Position numbers and translations under genes: made by a program. Below the pieces are notes generated by a model that made no database searches, was not told where the DNA came from, and worked only from the letters and a program-made list of their open reading frames with translations. A DNA stretch of 64,000 nucleotides. Source: Henningerozyma blattae CBS 6284 (Eukaryota; Ascomycota; Saccharomycetes; Saccharomycetales; Saccharomycetaceae). Positions within the stretch are counted from its first letter, which is position 1. Each line of letters begins with the position of its first letter. Location: the NCBI RefSeq assembly GCF_000315915.1, contig NC_020194.1, positions 372,001 through 436,000 on the forward strand, given 5' to 3'. Positions 21,501-30,291 of the stretch are shown here, piece by piece.

Positions 21501-21630
21501 TTGGGGTTTTCAAATATTGGCTATCCTTAACATTAGACCGAGAACTTCTATGGAATCTTTTAAACATCAAATTGTAGCCATTGGAAGATATTACAATACA
21601 TCTGGGGTTTCTACCGATAAACAGATGCAT
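18523..21630 (-). CDS. INP51: Phosphatidylinositol 4,5-bisphosphate 5-phosphatase, synaptojanin-like Inp51
   Basis: 1035 residues from the Met at 21630 (MHLFIGRNPRCIVISSN), which matches the S. cerevisiae Inp51 start; an upstream in-frame ATG at 21693 would add 21 residues. The N-terminal half is a Sac1-like domain. The C-terminal half is an inositol 5-phosphatase with WMGDFNYR (about 726-733), PAWTDRIL (801-808) and SDHRPVYA (828-835). The Sac catalytic CX5R is replaced (GILRISSFDSLKKVN: Ser and Lys where Cys and Arg are needed), as in yeast Inp51, so only the 5-phosphatase should be active. The tail carries PPPSSDLKKWWIGGGKQVKV and an NPF motif (SVNPFVEDDEEP), the EH-domain ligand used by Inp51 to bind Irs4/Tax4. 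It is INP51 and not INP52/53 by synteny and the dead Sac site. Confidence 0.97.
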   Translation of the reverse strand: MHLFIGRNPRCIVISSNGYNLMFKRFHRSSRSNVKDSQYLKTPTVVIGSVTDEDLMDANHFIEVKNRILNGLLGLITVDGGIYIVVISGVQKVGFPRWKYQDGQVLPSENIYKILDVDFYSLDVNVFDHLFYELSEINYEKLINEHPCGSLKKLFNDGSFFYSREFDISNSIKNHTWSKNLDYTIDNQDTNYIWNKNLTSEIIQWRNRMNDIEKVTFDLGGFLIFIMRGFCKTTLIETPTSVSSITLISRISIENKPNIFDLKGINDDGKISNFIETEIIVTTERFIFSYTQISCNIPLFWEIVDNQLIGGKRPKLTKSPEHAQVAFDRHFDNLESKYGIVTIVNLIKPRSESQRLLSMSYKTCADAKKIKLINFDCSSDSLLKSSHKLLYFLESDIYEFGAFVYDTNKGIYIGKQTGILRISSFDSLKKVNSIEKLVCQEVLELATKELKDFELTNIFAESYERIWSENYYWLNRTYSKNVKNNIKMKRTYIKLFGSRVKLYDPLNSFLNKNMKNLRNKYTFEKKIKIFAGTFNISGKISQDSIHDWIFPKRFFPITPPSSKSKKSSYATCSNIADIYVIGLEEVIELTPGHMLYTDPYIKQYWEKKILHVLNSNTHGNGKKFVCLWSNQLGGILLMVFMNEDEYIKVKHIEGDVKKTGLGGMASNKGAVAVSFKYSATKFCVIASHLAAGLDNVEQRHIDYKTINKNIRFSRGLRIKDHDAVIWMGDFNYRILMTNDQVRKLIIKKEYNKLLERDQLNQQMIAGATFPYYHEMEIKFPPTYKFDPGTKNYDTSEKLRIPAWTDRILSRGEVLKQLSYGCAEDILFSDHRPVYAIFKARVTVVDEKKKEAISKEVYERIMDKLDRATDEERLEFLNEGISVMNEFEDSDDNTRIDEGGDMTIFDINDPNNNLGNLGNNTNNGNDITSNNNTNSADRIYLQTNQETKKTKRLPPPSSDLKKWWIGGGKQVKVSLNIDAEDYMLNPKRSVNPFVEDDEEPIFIRRVPEDTAENEVDKGREGGDEEQYTQEGRKQED

Positions 21631-21693
21631 TATTATTAGTTTTGTGTTTTGTTTTTTTAAGTCAAAATTGATATTATTATTTAATAAAGCCAA

Positions 21694-22336
21694 AACTAAG
21701 CTCTGCCCTGAAGGTCTGTTGACTAATTAAACACTTCGTGTGTGTGTGTGTCCAGTTATACAGTAATTATTTAAAATAATAATAATAAGCCCTAATGTGT
21801 ATCTATCTGTATGTTTCCTTTCAACTTTTGGCTCACTATTTACTGCTAGTTTATTACCCCACTGTGAAAGGAAAAGTTTTACAAAATGACAGACCAAAAT
21901 GTATCAATAGAATGTAACACTTGAGAAAAAATATGATGGCCAAATGAAAATGCGATATTCGAATCTTAGATCTTGTTTTTTATGTCACAGGTTGATTAAC
22001 TTTCACAGTCGTTTTTTTAATAGTGTGTACCACTTCATTACCAGAATAAGCAAGACCCTTTGTTAAACTTTTTCAATTTTCGGAGCTTTTTTAGCCATCG
22101 CAGATTTTGGGATGTTCGGAAAGTGAAAGTTTCCTGCGAAAGCAACTAATTATTATTCGAAAGGGAAAAACACCGAGAAAAACCGTTCAAGCATTGTTGT
22201 GAGGTTGGAAAAATATGGACAGGATCTGAAAAATTCCTAAGCCAAGAAAATTTTGACAGCGGTTAGTTAAAAGGTACTTGTAACACTCAAGAAAATTTGT
22301 TATAAGTATCACATTGTTTGGAAGTGATTCCTACAA
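21694..22336. promoter_or_regulatory. Divergent promoter region between INP51 and the YIL001W homologue
   Basis: Upstream DNA for both genes. It contains a short GT repeat near 21736-21751, an AATAATAATAAT run near 21775 and a TTCGGAAAGTGAAAG segment at about 22114. The last has a minus-strand TTTCCGAA, a partial CDEIII look-alike without any CDEI partner. No factor site can be assigned with confidence. Confidence 0.5.
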
Positions 22337-23920
22337 ATGAATCAGAAGTTTGAGGATCTTTGTTATGCGTGTCGTGTTGGTGATTTAGAGGACGCCCAGA
22401 GGCTAATAACAGCGGGTGTAAACCCTAATGCAGTAGATTCTTTCGATAATACACCTTTATTTCTTGCCAGTCTATGTGGGCATGAGTCTGTGGTCAGACT
22501 CTTATTGAGGAGTGGTGCATCATGTGATAGAGATAGATATGAAGGTGCTAGGTGTATATATGGAGCTCTAACAGATTCTATTAGGGATCTGTTGATACAA
22601 CATGATGTTTCTAAAGCAGTAGATTTAGCACAGCCTTTCGCCACTCATCTGTCATCTCTATTCAGAGATCCATTCGTTGCCACTGATGATTTAACTGTAA
22701 CTGGACATGAATCAGTCAGTGCAGGAAAAGAATTTTCTTGTTTTAAACTCCATAGATTTCTTTTGTCTGCAAGAAGTCAGAAACTGAAAAGTCTATTGGC
22801 AAATGAATGGTCTGCGTTAGAATCTGTACCATTCCCCATATATATGGTATCTGATAAAATATTGATTATCATATTGAAATATTTTTATTTAATACCGGTG
22901 TTACACGAAATTGGTACTAATTTATATGATGATGTTATCCAGATTGCTAATTGGCTAAATCTGTCACTTTTATCTGCTAGCCTTGATAAATTGAAACATT
23001 TAGCTAGACCTGATGAAAGAGCAAATCTAATTGTTGAATTTCAGGTTAAATTTAATGATATGGCAAGAGAAGATTTGAGACTATTTGTGAATGACAAAAT
23101 TATTTTAAATTCGGTGTTGCTACCATCCACTGGAATGGAACAACATGTACTTCGAAAGGTTGTTTCTGATTTTAAAACTAAAGGAATTTATCCAGATATC
23201 TATATATTAATTACAAATAAATTAGGAGAGCAAAGACTCTACCCATGTCATTTATCAATATTATTACGATCTGATTATTTTAAATTAATGTTCGAAAATG
23301 GTTTTCAAGAATTTCAGTATTATTATTATGACAATAGTTTGTCTTATAAAGATAATAGAAATTATTGTCCAATTATTTCACTACCCCCTTGCGATTTCTC
23401 TGTATTTGATATTATATTGAGATATTTTTATTATGATGAAGTTGATATTCTATGGAACCACTCAATAGATGTTTTAATACTAGCCGATTATTTACAAGAT
23501 AACAGATTGAAATCAATGGCTACGGTTTGTATCACGAAATCAAAAGAAATATTAGATAATTATTCTATATTGGACCTCCTACTCATTTCTTGGGCTGTAA
23601 AGATGGAAAGATTGGAACATTTTTGTGCGAAATATTTAGCAATGAATCTTTCAAACTTTATAAAGCTGCAAGAGTTTAAAGATGCGATACTACTAAGTTC
23701 TAAACGAATTTCAAGTAGGCAGGAAACTGATACTATTGAATTGGTTGATGATATTAAATACTATCTGTTGGAGAAGTATTCTCTTGAATTAGAAGATGTA
23801 GATTATTTCAACGAATTAGATTTAGATTTTCAAAAATCTTCTGGTTTCTTAGATTATAAAAATGATATTAGACTATTGGAAGATTTATTAACTTCCTTGA
23901 ATTTATTCTCTGAACGTTGA
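22337..23920 (+). CDS. Ankyrin-BTB/POZ protein, homologue of YIL001W
   Basis: 527 residues (S. cerevisiae YIL001W has 513). The N-terminus holds ankyrin repeats (residues about 5-70: FEDLCYACRVGDLEDAQRLI, NPNAVDSFDNTPLFLASLCG). Two BTB/POZ-like regions follow: one around residues 125-200 (FSCFKLHRFLLSARSQKLKS) and a second around 285-420 (DIYILITNKLG, HLSILLRSDYFKLMFENGF). This is the layout of YIL001W and of human ABTB1, suggesting an adaptor for a cullin-type ubiquitin ligase, though its targets are unknown. The gene starts about 640 bp from INP51, divergent, as in chromosome IX. In S. cerevisiae it is the last gene before CEN9. Confidence 0.92.
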   Translation: MNQKFEDLCYACRVGDLEDAQRLITAGVNPNAVDSFDNTPLFLASLCGHESVVRLLLRSGASCDRDRYEGARCIYGALTDSIRDLLIQHDVSKAVDLAQPFATHLSSLFRDPFVATDDLTVTGHESVSAGKEFSCFKLHRFLLSARSQKLKSLLANEWSALESVPFPIYMVSDKILIIILKYFYLIPVLHEIGTNLYDDVIQIANWLNLSLLSASLDKLKHLARPDERANLIVEFQVKFNDMAREDLRLFVNDKIILNSVLLPSTGMEQHVLRKVVSDFKTKGIYPDIYILITNKLGEQRLYPCHLSILLRSDYFKLMFENGFQEFQYYYYDNSLSYKDNRNYCPIISLPPCDFSVFDIILRYFYYDEVDILWNHSIDVLILADYLQDNRLKSMATVCITKSKEILDNYSILDLLLISWAVKMERLEHFCAKYLAMNLSNFIKLQEFKDAILLSSKRISSRQETDTIELVDDIKYYLLEKYSLELEDVDYFNELDLDFQKSSGFLDYKNDIRLLEDLLTSLNLFSER

Positions 23921-24145
23921 TGATTCTTTCTTTTTTTGAATTCTTAAGCAAAAAATTAAAATATGGGATTTCTCTATTAAAATATATATAAATAATACAT
24001 AGGGAATAAATAATTCTGTGACTTTAAAACAAGCAAATTTGATATAAATTAATGATGAAAATTGGCTCATCCCCTGTCATTAGGTGTTTCAAAAAAAATA
24101 AAAAACAACCAATTAAACTAGGTTTAACTAATTACTTAGTGTGTT

Positions 24146-24865
24146 TTATTTTTTAGAAGTGTAGGTATCTGGTAACCAACTTTTATCAACTGTTGCCGCA
24201 CCTTTCAAATTTTTTGCAGTTTTTGCAGCTTGTTTCTTTGTTGCTTTGCTTGGTGTCTTGATATAGCAAACATAGTAATAAGCACCTCCAAATAAAGCAG
24301 AAATAGTAATTAGGATGGATAAGAATTGAGGGTTGAAAATTGACATCGGAGGAGCTTCGACGTTAATTAAGGTTGGTCTTGTGCCAACTCTCATAACTTC
24401 TTGATTCTTAACAACCAATAGACTTGGTGCCAAATAGTAACGGCCTTCTTCTAATCTTAATTGAACTAATTGATTGAATTCGGCTGTATCATTTAAATTT
24501 AACTCAAATGGCCCAATTTTACCAGCAGATATGTTAGCAGCTAAGTTACCATCTGGGTAAGATAAAAGTTGGCCTTGAACACCTGTAATAGTCAAAAGTT
24601 CATCTTCATTACTTACTACTTCATAGTCCAAGTGCATGACGTCACCGTTGTAGAAGTCCAAGAAAGAGTATACACTTTCATCTGGCTTTTCACGGACGTT
24701 ATAGGTGACATTTAAGTTGATATATTTTGGTTTTTCAACAGCTTCCACTTCTTCGGCTGGTAATGAAGAATCAACGTCAATGTCTTTGTTAATTTCAACA
24801 TCTTCTTGAGCAAAAACCAAAAAAGAGTTTAATAAAGCAAATGCTGCAAACTTAGCAAATTTCAT
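24146..24865 (-). CDS. IRC22: ER membrane protein Irc22 (TRAP-alpha-like)
   Basis: 239 residues (S. cerevisiae Irc22 about 225). A signal peptide (FAAFALLNSFLVFA, ending about residue 19) is followed by an acidic segment and a beta-rich lumenal domain (YINLNVTYNVREKPDESVYS to EVMRVGTRPTLINVEAPP). A transmembrane helix (SILITISALFGGAYYYVCYI) and a basic cytosolic tail complete the protein. This is the topology of the TRAP-alpha/SSR1 family, to which I believe Irc22 is related. The S. cerevisiae name comes from altered recombination foci in the mutant, not from a known reaction. In S. cerevisiae IRC22 (YEL001C) is the last gene before CEN5, so this gene marks the edge of the ancestral centromere locus. 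Confidence 0.92.
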   Translation of the reverse strand: MKFAKFAAFALLNSFLVFAQEDVEINKDIDVDSSLPAEEVEAVEKPKYINLNVTYNVREKPDESVYSFLDFYNGDVMHLDYEVVSNEDELLTITGVQGQLLSYPDGNLAANISAGKIGPFELNLNDTAEFNQLVQLRLEEGRYYLAPSLLVVKNQEVMRVGTRPTLINVEAPPMSIFNPQFLSILITISALFGGAYYYVCYIKTPSKATKKQAAKTAKNLKGAATVDKSWLPDTYTSKK

Positions 24866-26078
24866 ATTTGAAATAGTATCCTGATGATCTGCGTGGTTAT
24901 TAAATAATAAGTTTTAATAGCTCAAAAAAGTATAAATTCTTTATAGTATTTTTAATATGCATATTTGTTTAAATCTCCACTGATTGACAATTAACGCGTT
25001 TACAACTGAACCGTCTTAGCGTCAAAATGCCAATTATTCAATTTTCCATTTCTTGTCCTTTACGGTAAATTCTTGTACCTAGAATCTTTCTCAGATCTCC
25101 GTAATTTGCTGAAAGAGGATACTTTGTCACCTAGTACGAGTATTTTTGAGAAAATTAAAATCTTCCAGAAGTATTTTTTTCAATATAAAATTATACAGTG
25201 ATGTAAATCTAGATAGGGATACAATTATATATTACTCTTCAGATTCTGTATATGTAGATTACTCAGTCAGGTAACTTAAGTTTGTTTTAACTAATAATTA
25301 CTGGCGGTAATCCTTATTAATAATTATTTTATAAACCATGCTTTTTATGCAGTTTTCAGATTGTCCAAATTTTGTTAACTCTTGGGTAGAATATGCTGAG
25401 TTAATATTCAGAGAATTTTGTAAAATGCTGTAAGTGATATTACATATAGAAAAGTAGTCATGTTCCCATATATTTGTCTCTTATAGGTTAAAAGTATTTT
25501 TAATGTAGATATATGAAAAAGAGATTCTGTTCTTCAGTTTAGCACCTTCTATGATGAAAACAGCAAATAGATGAATAACTTTGTAGCAAAAATCCAGGGT
25601 GTAGGAGTTACCTAGCTATTTTTTTGTACGCTTTATACATTTAAATTACTAATTTTATTTGATCACTTTAATACTACTTCTTTTGAAAGTTCAGTACCAA
25701 AACTGCCAATTCAGAAGTATCCAAAAGATGATTTGTTTTATATTTATTATAAACTACTAATTGGAATATATAAGATCAATGGTTATTGTCATTTTTGTTT
25801 GGTTTTGTTGTAAGATTATTGTAAAAAGTAAATTATCTAGACTTTTATTTTTACTGGTTTAACACATTTTGTTTAGAAAGAGTTGTACGACATTAGAATA
25901 CATAATTTAAAGAATAATTCTTTTTCAGTGAGTATTTAATAACATAGAAACCTCCTACCCTTGTGGGTATGAATAAAATGTATAAAAATAAATATAAGAA
26001 ATACAAACTTATAAACGAATTTATGCAGGCTATTTATACGTTTCAATTTTGGACGAGAAGAGCCAACTCATGTCCTAT
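24866..26078. other. Ancestral centromere-side intergenic DNA right of IRC22; no centromere found
   Basis: AT-rich and gene-free. By synteny a centromere would be expected in this interval or the following few kilobases. I searched both strands by eye for CDEI (RTCACRTG) followed at roughly 80-250 bp by a CCG-centred CDEIII (TTTCCGAA) and found no pair. The IRC22 promoter occupies the left end. Confidence 0.55.
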
Positions 26079-26316
26079 ACCTAATGAAAATATATTCACG
26101 TAGTTTACCAGTTTAGTGTATCATGATAATTATAATTAGATATATAATATTATGACACACTAATTACTTTAATAGTTAATCTTATTAAACATGAATTACC
26201 TAATGAAAATATATTCACGTAGTTTACCAGTTTAGTGTATCATGATAATTATAATTAGATATATAATATTATGACACACTAATTACTTTAATAGTTAATC
26301 TTATTAAACATGAATT
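26079..26316. repeat. Perfect tandem duplication of a 119-bp AT-rich unit
   Basis: Two identical 119-bp copies lie head to tail (26079-26197 and 26198-26316), followed by the first six bases of a third (ACCTAA). Each unit carries TATTCACGTAGTTTACCAG, a palindrome-like AATTATAATTAGATATATAA segment and TTATGACACACTAATTAC. No open frame spans it. Complete identity implies a recent duplication or ongoing homogenisation. Confidence 0.95.
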
Positions 26317-27497
26317 ACCTAATTGGGATTTTATTAGTATTATTATTTGTACATCATACTCTTCTATTATTCCTAAACTAGTAAATATTACTTGTTTACG
26401 CACAACGACCTGTTATATTTATTAACATCCATTTTCAACAGTTATGATTGTTGAATGAATTTTTTTTTAGAAAAGTCTCAGGTCAAAACAAACAAAAACA
26501 TTCTGAAATGAACTTGGTTTTTGAAGATATATCTAAACTTAAAAATTTCTCATTCTGTTCAGTAAACTAAAAAAAACTGGTTATTAAGTAACCTAAGAGG
26601 TGACAAAATGTGTCAAAATATAATAACCCTACAGCAAAAAGTAGAGAAGTTCATAGTAAAGTCCATATTAGAAACAATTAGAAGGTGGTAAGAAGTATGT
26701 TACTACTATTTATGAGCTTGCTCATTGGAATACTATCAGAGCTGTAGCTTTATGATAATGACTAATGGAGGTGGAATATTGTCATAATTGTGGGTTTATA
26801 CAGCAACTACTTACGACTTAATATGAGAAATAACCCAATATGCACTAATCATACGTAACCTCACTACTAAAAATACCCAGTTACTAGTATTGAGAACGTA
26901 TTAGAATGTACTGGACGCTATCTTAGTGTCAGCCAGCAAATGTCTTGATGAAATATCTGTCCATTCTTTGAAGTATAAATTACCTCGAAATTATCCCAGT
27001 AGTTCCAACTATTCATTGTATATACTGTATATTATATATATTCCCTTTTTGAGAGAAGTAAGGAGATATTTCTATACTAAATAAATATAAAAATTTACTG
27101 GAATTGTAGAGAGTCTGACATTATTAAATAATTATTTTTGATGCAATTTGGATTACTTCTTTTACATACTCTATAAACATCTATATTCATTTACAAAATA
27201 TGCTCTTTATATAGTAAGTTAAAACAAGCTCCATTCATACATGTTCTTTAACCTTAAATAACATTTCCCTTATTTAACAAATACCTTAATTATGAACCAA
27301 ACCAGGCATGTGAAAATTAAACACTTCATAAAAATGTCTTTTTACAAAATAATTAGCAAATAATTAGAAAATAATTATATTATTTTCCAGCATTTTCCAG
27401 CAAAGTGGTGCTCCAGCTTTAGTGAAAGGCAAGCAACTAATGCAAGCTAACTAAGTCCAAAATTATCCAGTGTTCCATTACAAATACAGCAAAACAC
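26317..27497. other. AT-rich gene-free DNA with probable mobile-element debris
   Basis: No gene is seen. The right end (about 27370-27497) contains AATAATTATATTATTTTCCAGC, which also occurs downstream of LTR copy 2 near 34884-34905, so part of this DNA belongs to the same repeat family. The rest resembles nothing recognised. Confidence 0.5.
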
Positions 27498-27983
27498 TAT
27501 TGACTTACTGTTGCCAACAAAGAAAGATATTAGGTAAAAGGGAAAATATTGAGCAATAGTAACAGCAATAAGAGAGAGTATGCCAGAATTGTCAATATTA
27601 AACATATAATGAAGTTAAAGTAGCACAAAAAAATAGAGATGAGGGTGTTAAAAGTGCAAATAGAATAGATAGTATATAATGTAGAGAGAAGATCCTCGCT
27701 TCTTTGCTTGGTGGTTTCTTTTTCTTTCTATATAAAAGAAATCTAAGAGAAGTTCACGATGAAACAAAGAAAATCTTATCCTTAGATTGGCATTAATGAC
27801 TCATTAATTTATTTCATATGTGGCTTTAATTGCATGTGTTGATATGTTTAGTATTGTTTATGGTTTATAGTAGCGATATCGGAGATCGATAAGGTTAATT
27901 AGTGGGCATAGTTGCTGGTGTTTTGTAATTGGGTTAGTGACGTTGGATCCAAGAAGTTAATTCTTGTTTCTGTATCGACCACA
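27498..27983 (-). mobile_element. Solo LTR, family A, copy 3, internally deleted
   Basis: Reverse complement of the LTR at 34217-34807, nearly identical over shared parts (the CAAGAATTAACTTCTTGG end at the right, TATCTTTCTTTGTTGGCAAC at the left). About 105 bp are missing internally, including the segment with the LTR TATA box, so it should be transcriptionally dead. Its outer 20 bp are diverged (TGTGGTCGATACAG where the others have TGTTGACATAG). The element ends 11 bp from the 5' end of tRNA-Thr copy 2. Confidence 0.78.
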
Positions 27984-27994
27984 CAAGAAAAACA

Positions 27995-28067
27995 GCTTTC
28001 ATGGCCAAGTTGGTAAGGCGCCACACTAGTAATGTGGAGATCATCAGTTCGAATCTGGTTGAAAGCA
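27995..28067 (+). tRNA. tT(AGU): tRNA-Thr (anticodon AGU), copy 2
   Basis: Identical over all 73 nt to the copy at 16503-16575, with the same acceptor stem, AGT anticodon and B box. A T-rich terminator (ATTTTATTTTAAA) follows. It is the start of the second duplicated unit that ends with LTR family B. Confidence 0.97.
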
Positions 28068-28154
28068 TTTTATTTTAAATATTTTAACTACAATCACGTG
28101 ATGGCCTTTAAATTGAACATTAAGCATTTAATTAGCATTGATGAAATTACACCC

Positions 28155-28772
28155 TGTCGTGGATTTAGCTACGGTAATTAATAATTCTCTCTATAGATCT
28201 GTAGATGTTACCCGGGTTTGGCTAGAGCCAGGAACTAATATAAAATAGACTGTTTCGTTAAACAGAATATTCCTTCTGAATATCCATCTTCACAGAACGT
28301 TCCTCTTATATAAGACCGATGTCCCGCCAGATACAAGCTTCCCGGACATAATACATATGTTCTCATCAGAACCAGCATTCTGGAAGATGACTCTTACGAG
28401 CCGAATTGTAATAGCTGTTCCAATTCGTAGACTACGCCTTCAGCATAGTTTCTGCTGATGATAGTAGTATGGTACCTAAATATTTACCTATCATCCCACT
28501 TTTGGGGGTAAGCTTCTAAAAGCTACCCTGCCTATTCTTCAGTTGTGAGCCTGCAGCCTCACTCCTTCGATTATCTTAGATCTCCTATAATCTCCGACTC
28601 CTCAGATATCTCTGTATCTCTGTATCTCTTAAGTCTTCCTTTTGTCTCTGAATATATTCTTTCGTGCACCTTTTAGTATAAACTTATTCACAAGTATATT
28701 ATCCTATTTATATCCTCTAGATCACATGACCTGACCAACTGTCCGTCACAGGCCTCGTCTGGATCTACCACA
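28155..28772. mobile_element. Solo LTR, family B, copy 2 (618 bp)
   Basis: The ends are TGTCGTGGAT and ATCTACCACA. Its internal sequence is nearly identical to the 621-bp copy at 16664; the 3-bp length difference is explained by single-base indels in a T run, in AATTAGAC/AATAGAC and in TTAACGAG/TTACGAG. The flanking DNA right of it differs from copy 1 and shows no target duplication, which fits spread by recombination of the whole unit. Confidence 0.72.
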
Positions 28773-30291
28773 ACCTAGTTTAAACTAATGGATATTGAAC
28801 AATATAATCCTATATTTTGAATTGTGGCTCTTAATAATATAAATAATGATATAAAAAGTCTGTTATTTCTTAATGAATTTAGTTTGTGTATCCTGCTGAC
28901 ACTTTCTTTCCTGATTAATAGCATATCTTAATAAAATTTCTTAAGTTTAGAACTATTTCTTTTTATATGGCGTAGAAAATTTGACTAGTGGCTAAAGCTA
29001 GACACGCGGTATTATCGATGAATATAAAGGATTCCAAGTTTACTGGATAATTACCTCATCTTTATGAAACAACACAGATCATAGAATGGCTGATAGTGAT
29101 CACGACAACACTCAATTTGGAGGCCAACTTGCTAGCACTTTTAAAGTTTTGAAGATTATTAATTATCTGCATCAATGCTCGAATACTAATCTAGTAATAT
29201 ATGCTACATAATTAGTTAATCTTTTCTGTAGATTTGGGGCGTGCTTATTTCGGTCATCTTACTAAGATTAGGTACATTGTCTTTTATTTAATAGAAGGTA
29301 TTTTTTTTCATGGATTAACTCGTATAGAACGAGACAATGAGATGAACGAATTTAAGTTTGGTACTTTTATAATAATTATCACACAATTTTATCCCTGTTA
29401 CTGATCCAGATAATGTATCCGAACAACTATCTAAAACCAAATTAATATTATACAATATTCTTACTTATAACCCTGACTTTAACAGTAAAATAATATGTTA
29501 ACTTCCCATATATTTGAATTAGAATTATACCATTTTTATTTAGAATTTTGTAACTTCTTAAATATTTTTTATTATGAAGCTTAAACTTAATTGGTAAACT
29601 AATAAAAGGTTCATTCATAAGTGGCAAGTAAGCTAGAAAAAATAAAAAATATATATATGCTATTTCGGTTACTATTCTATGGCAATAGCTTATAGATATT
29701 ACCTAAAAATAAAAAGTTTGAGAAGTCACATGAACTAGTCTATTTACTTTCGGGAAAAGATTGTCAAGGAGTGTATTTAAACTGAGTTCACGTTTTCCTT
29801 AGTATCGGTGACTCTATTACTTGCATCGTGTGACATATATTGTCGGGAACTGCTAAGGTAATATCAGTTTTTTGATATACCAACCAGTAAGATAATTTCC
29901 ACTAAAAATTTACAAATTGCTATAAAATATACGAATAAAATCTATCAACAATTTTTCGTATGACCTCATAGAAATGGATCATTATTATTCTCTGATTTTC
30001 TGAGGTACTTAGAAGATATGCTTCTTTAGAAATGTACCCAAAATTATTACTAAAAGAAGCTAGCTATAAATCAGTTGACTTCTAAGCCTAATAAATACGT
30101 TGATTAAACAAAAAATTTGTTAAAATACAGATATTTTTTATAAGTCAGTTACAAAATTCATGAAAATAATTATTTCCGGAGCCCAGGATGTTTATCATAA
30201 ATGTTTATTATTATAATATTGATGGTTGAATATTTTTCTTTAAAAAGGGATAAGATACAAAAATTGTTGCGAATTAAAATGGAAGGTATAA
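28773..30291. other. AT-rich gene-free DNA downstream of LTR-B copy 2
   Basis: No gene is seen. Around 28870-28900 a segment with TTTAGTTTGTGTATCCTGCTG matches TTTAGTTTCGTGTATCCTGCTG near 32913-32934 inside the putative degenerate LTR, so an old element fragment is likely. The right end serves as the 3' region of the TIR-like gene. Confidence 0.5.

Larger units (their letters stand above)
27982..28772 (+). repeat. Second copy of a ~0.8-kb duplicated unit (tRNA-Thr + spacer + LTR-B)
   Basis: This stretch matches 16490-17284 almost base for base: 13 bp before the tRNA, the tRNA, the 88-bp spacer with AATCACGTGATGG, and the complete family B LTR. Identity stops abruptly at the CACAAG left of the tRNA and at the LTR right end; the last 60 bp have diverged more than the rest. 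The copies are in direct orientation about 11.5 kb apart and enclose the YIL002W-A homologue, INP51, the YIL001W homologue and IRC22. Confidence 0.93.

Noticed and set aside
22108..22125. Minus-strand TTTCCGAAC in the YIL001W upstream region
   Set aside because: Partial CDEIII match only; no CDEI on the required side at any plausible distance.
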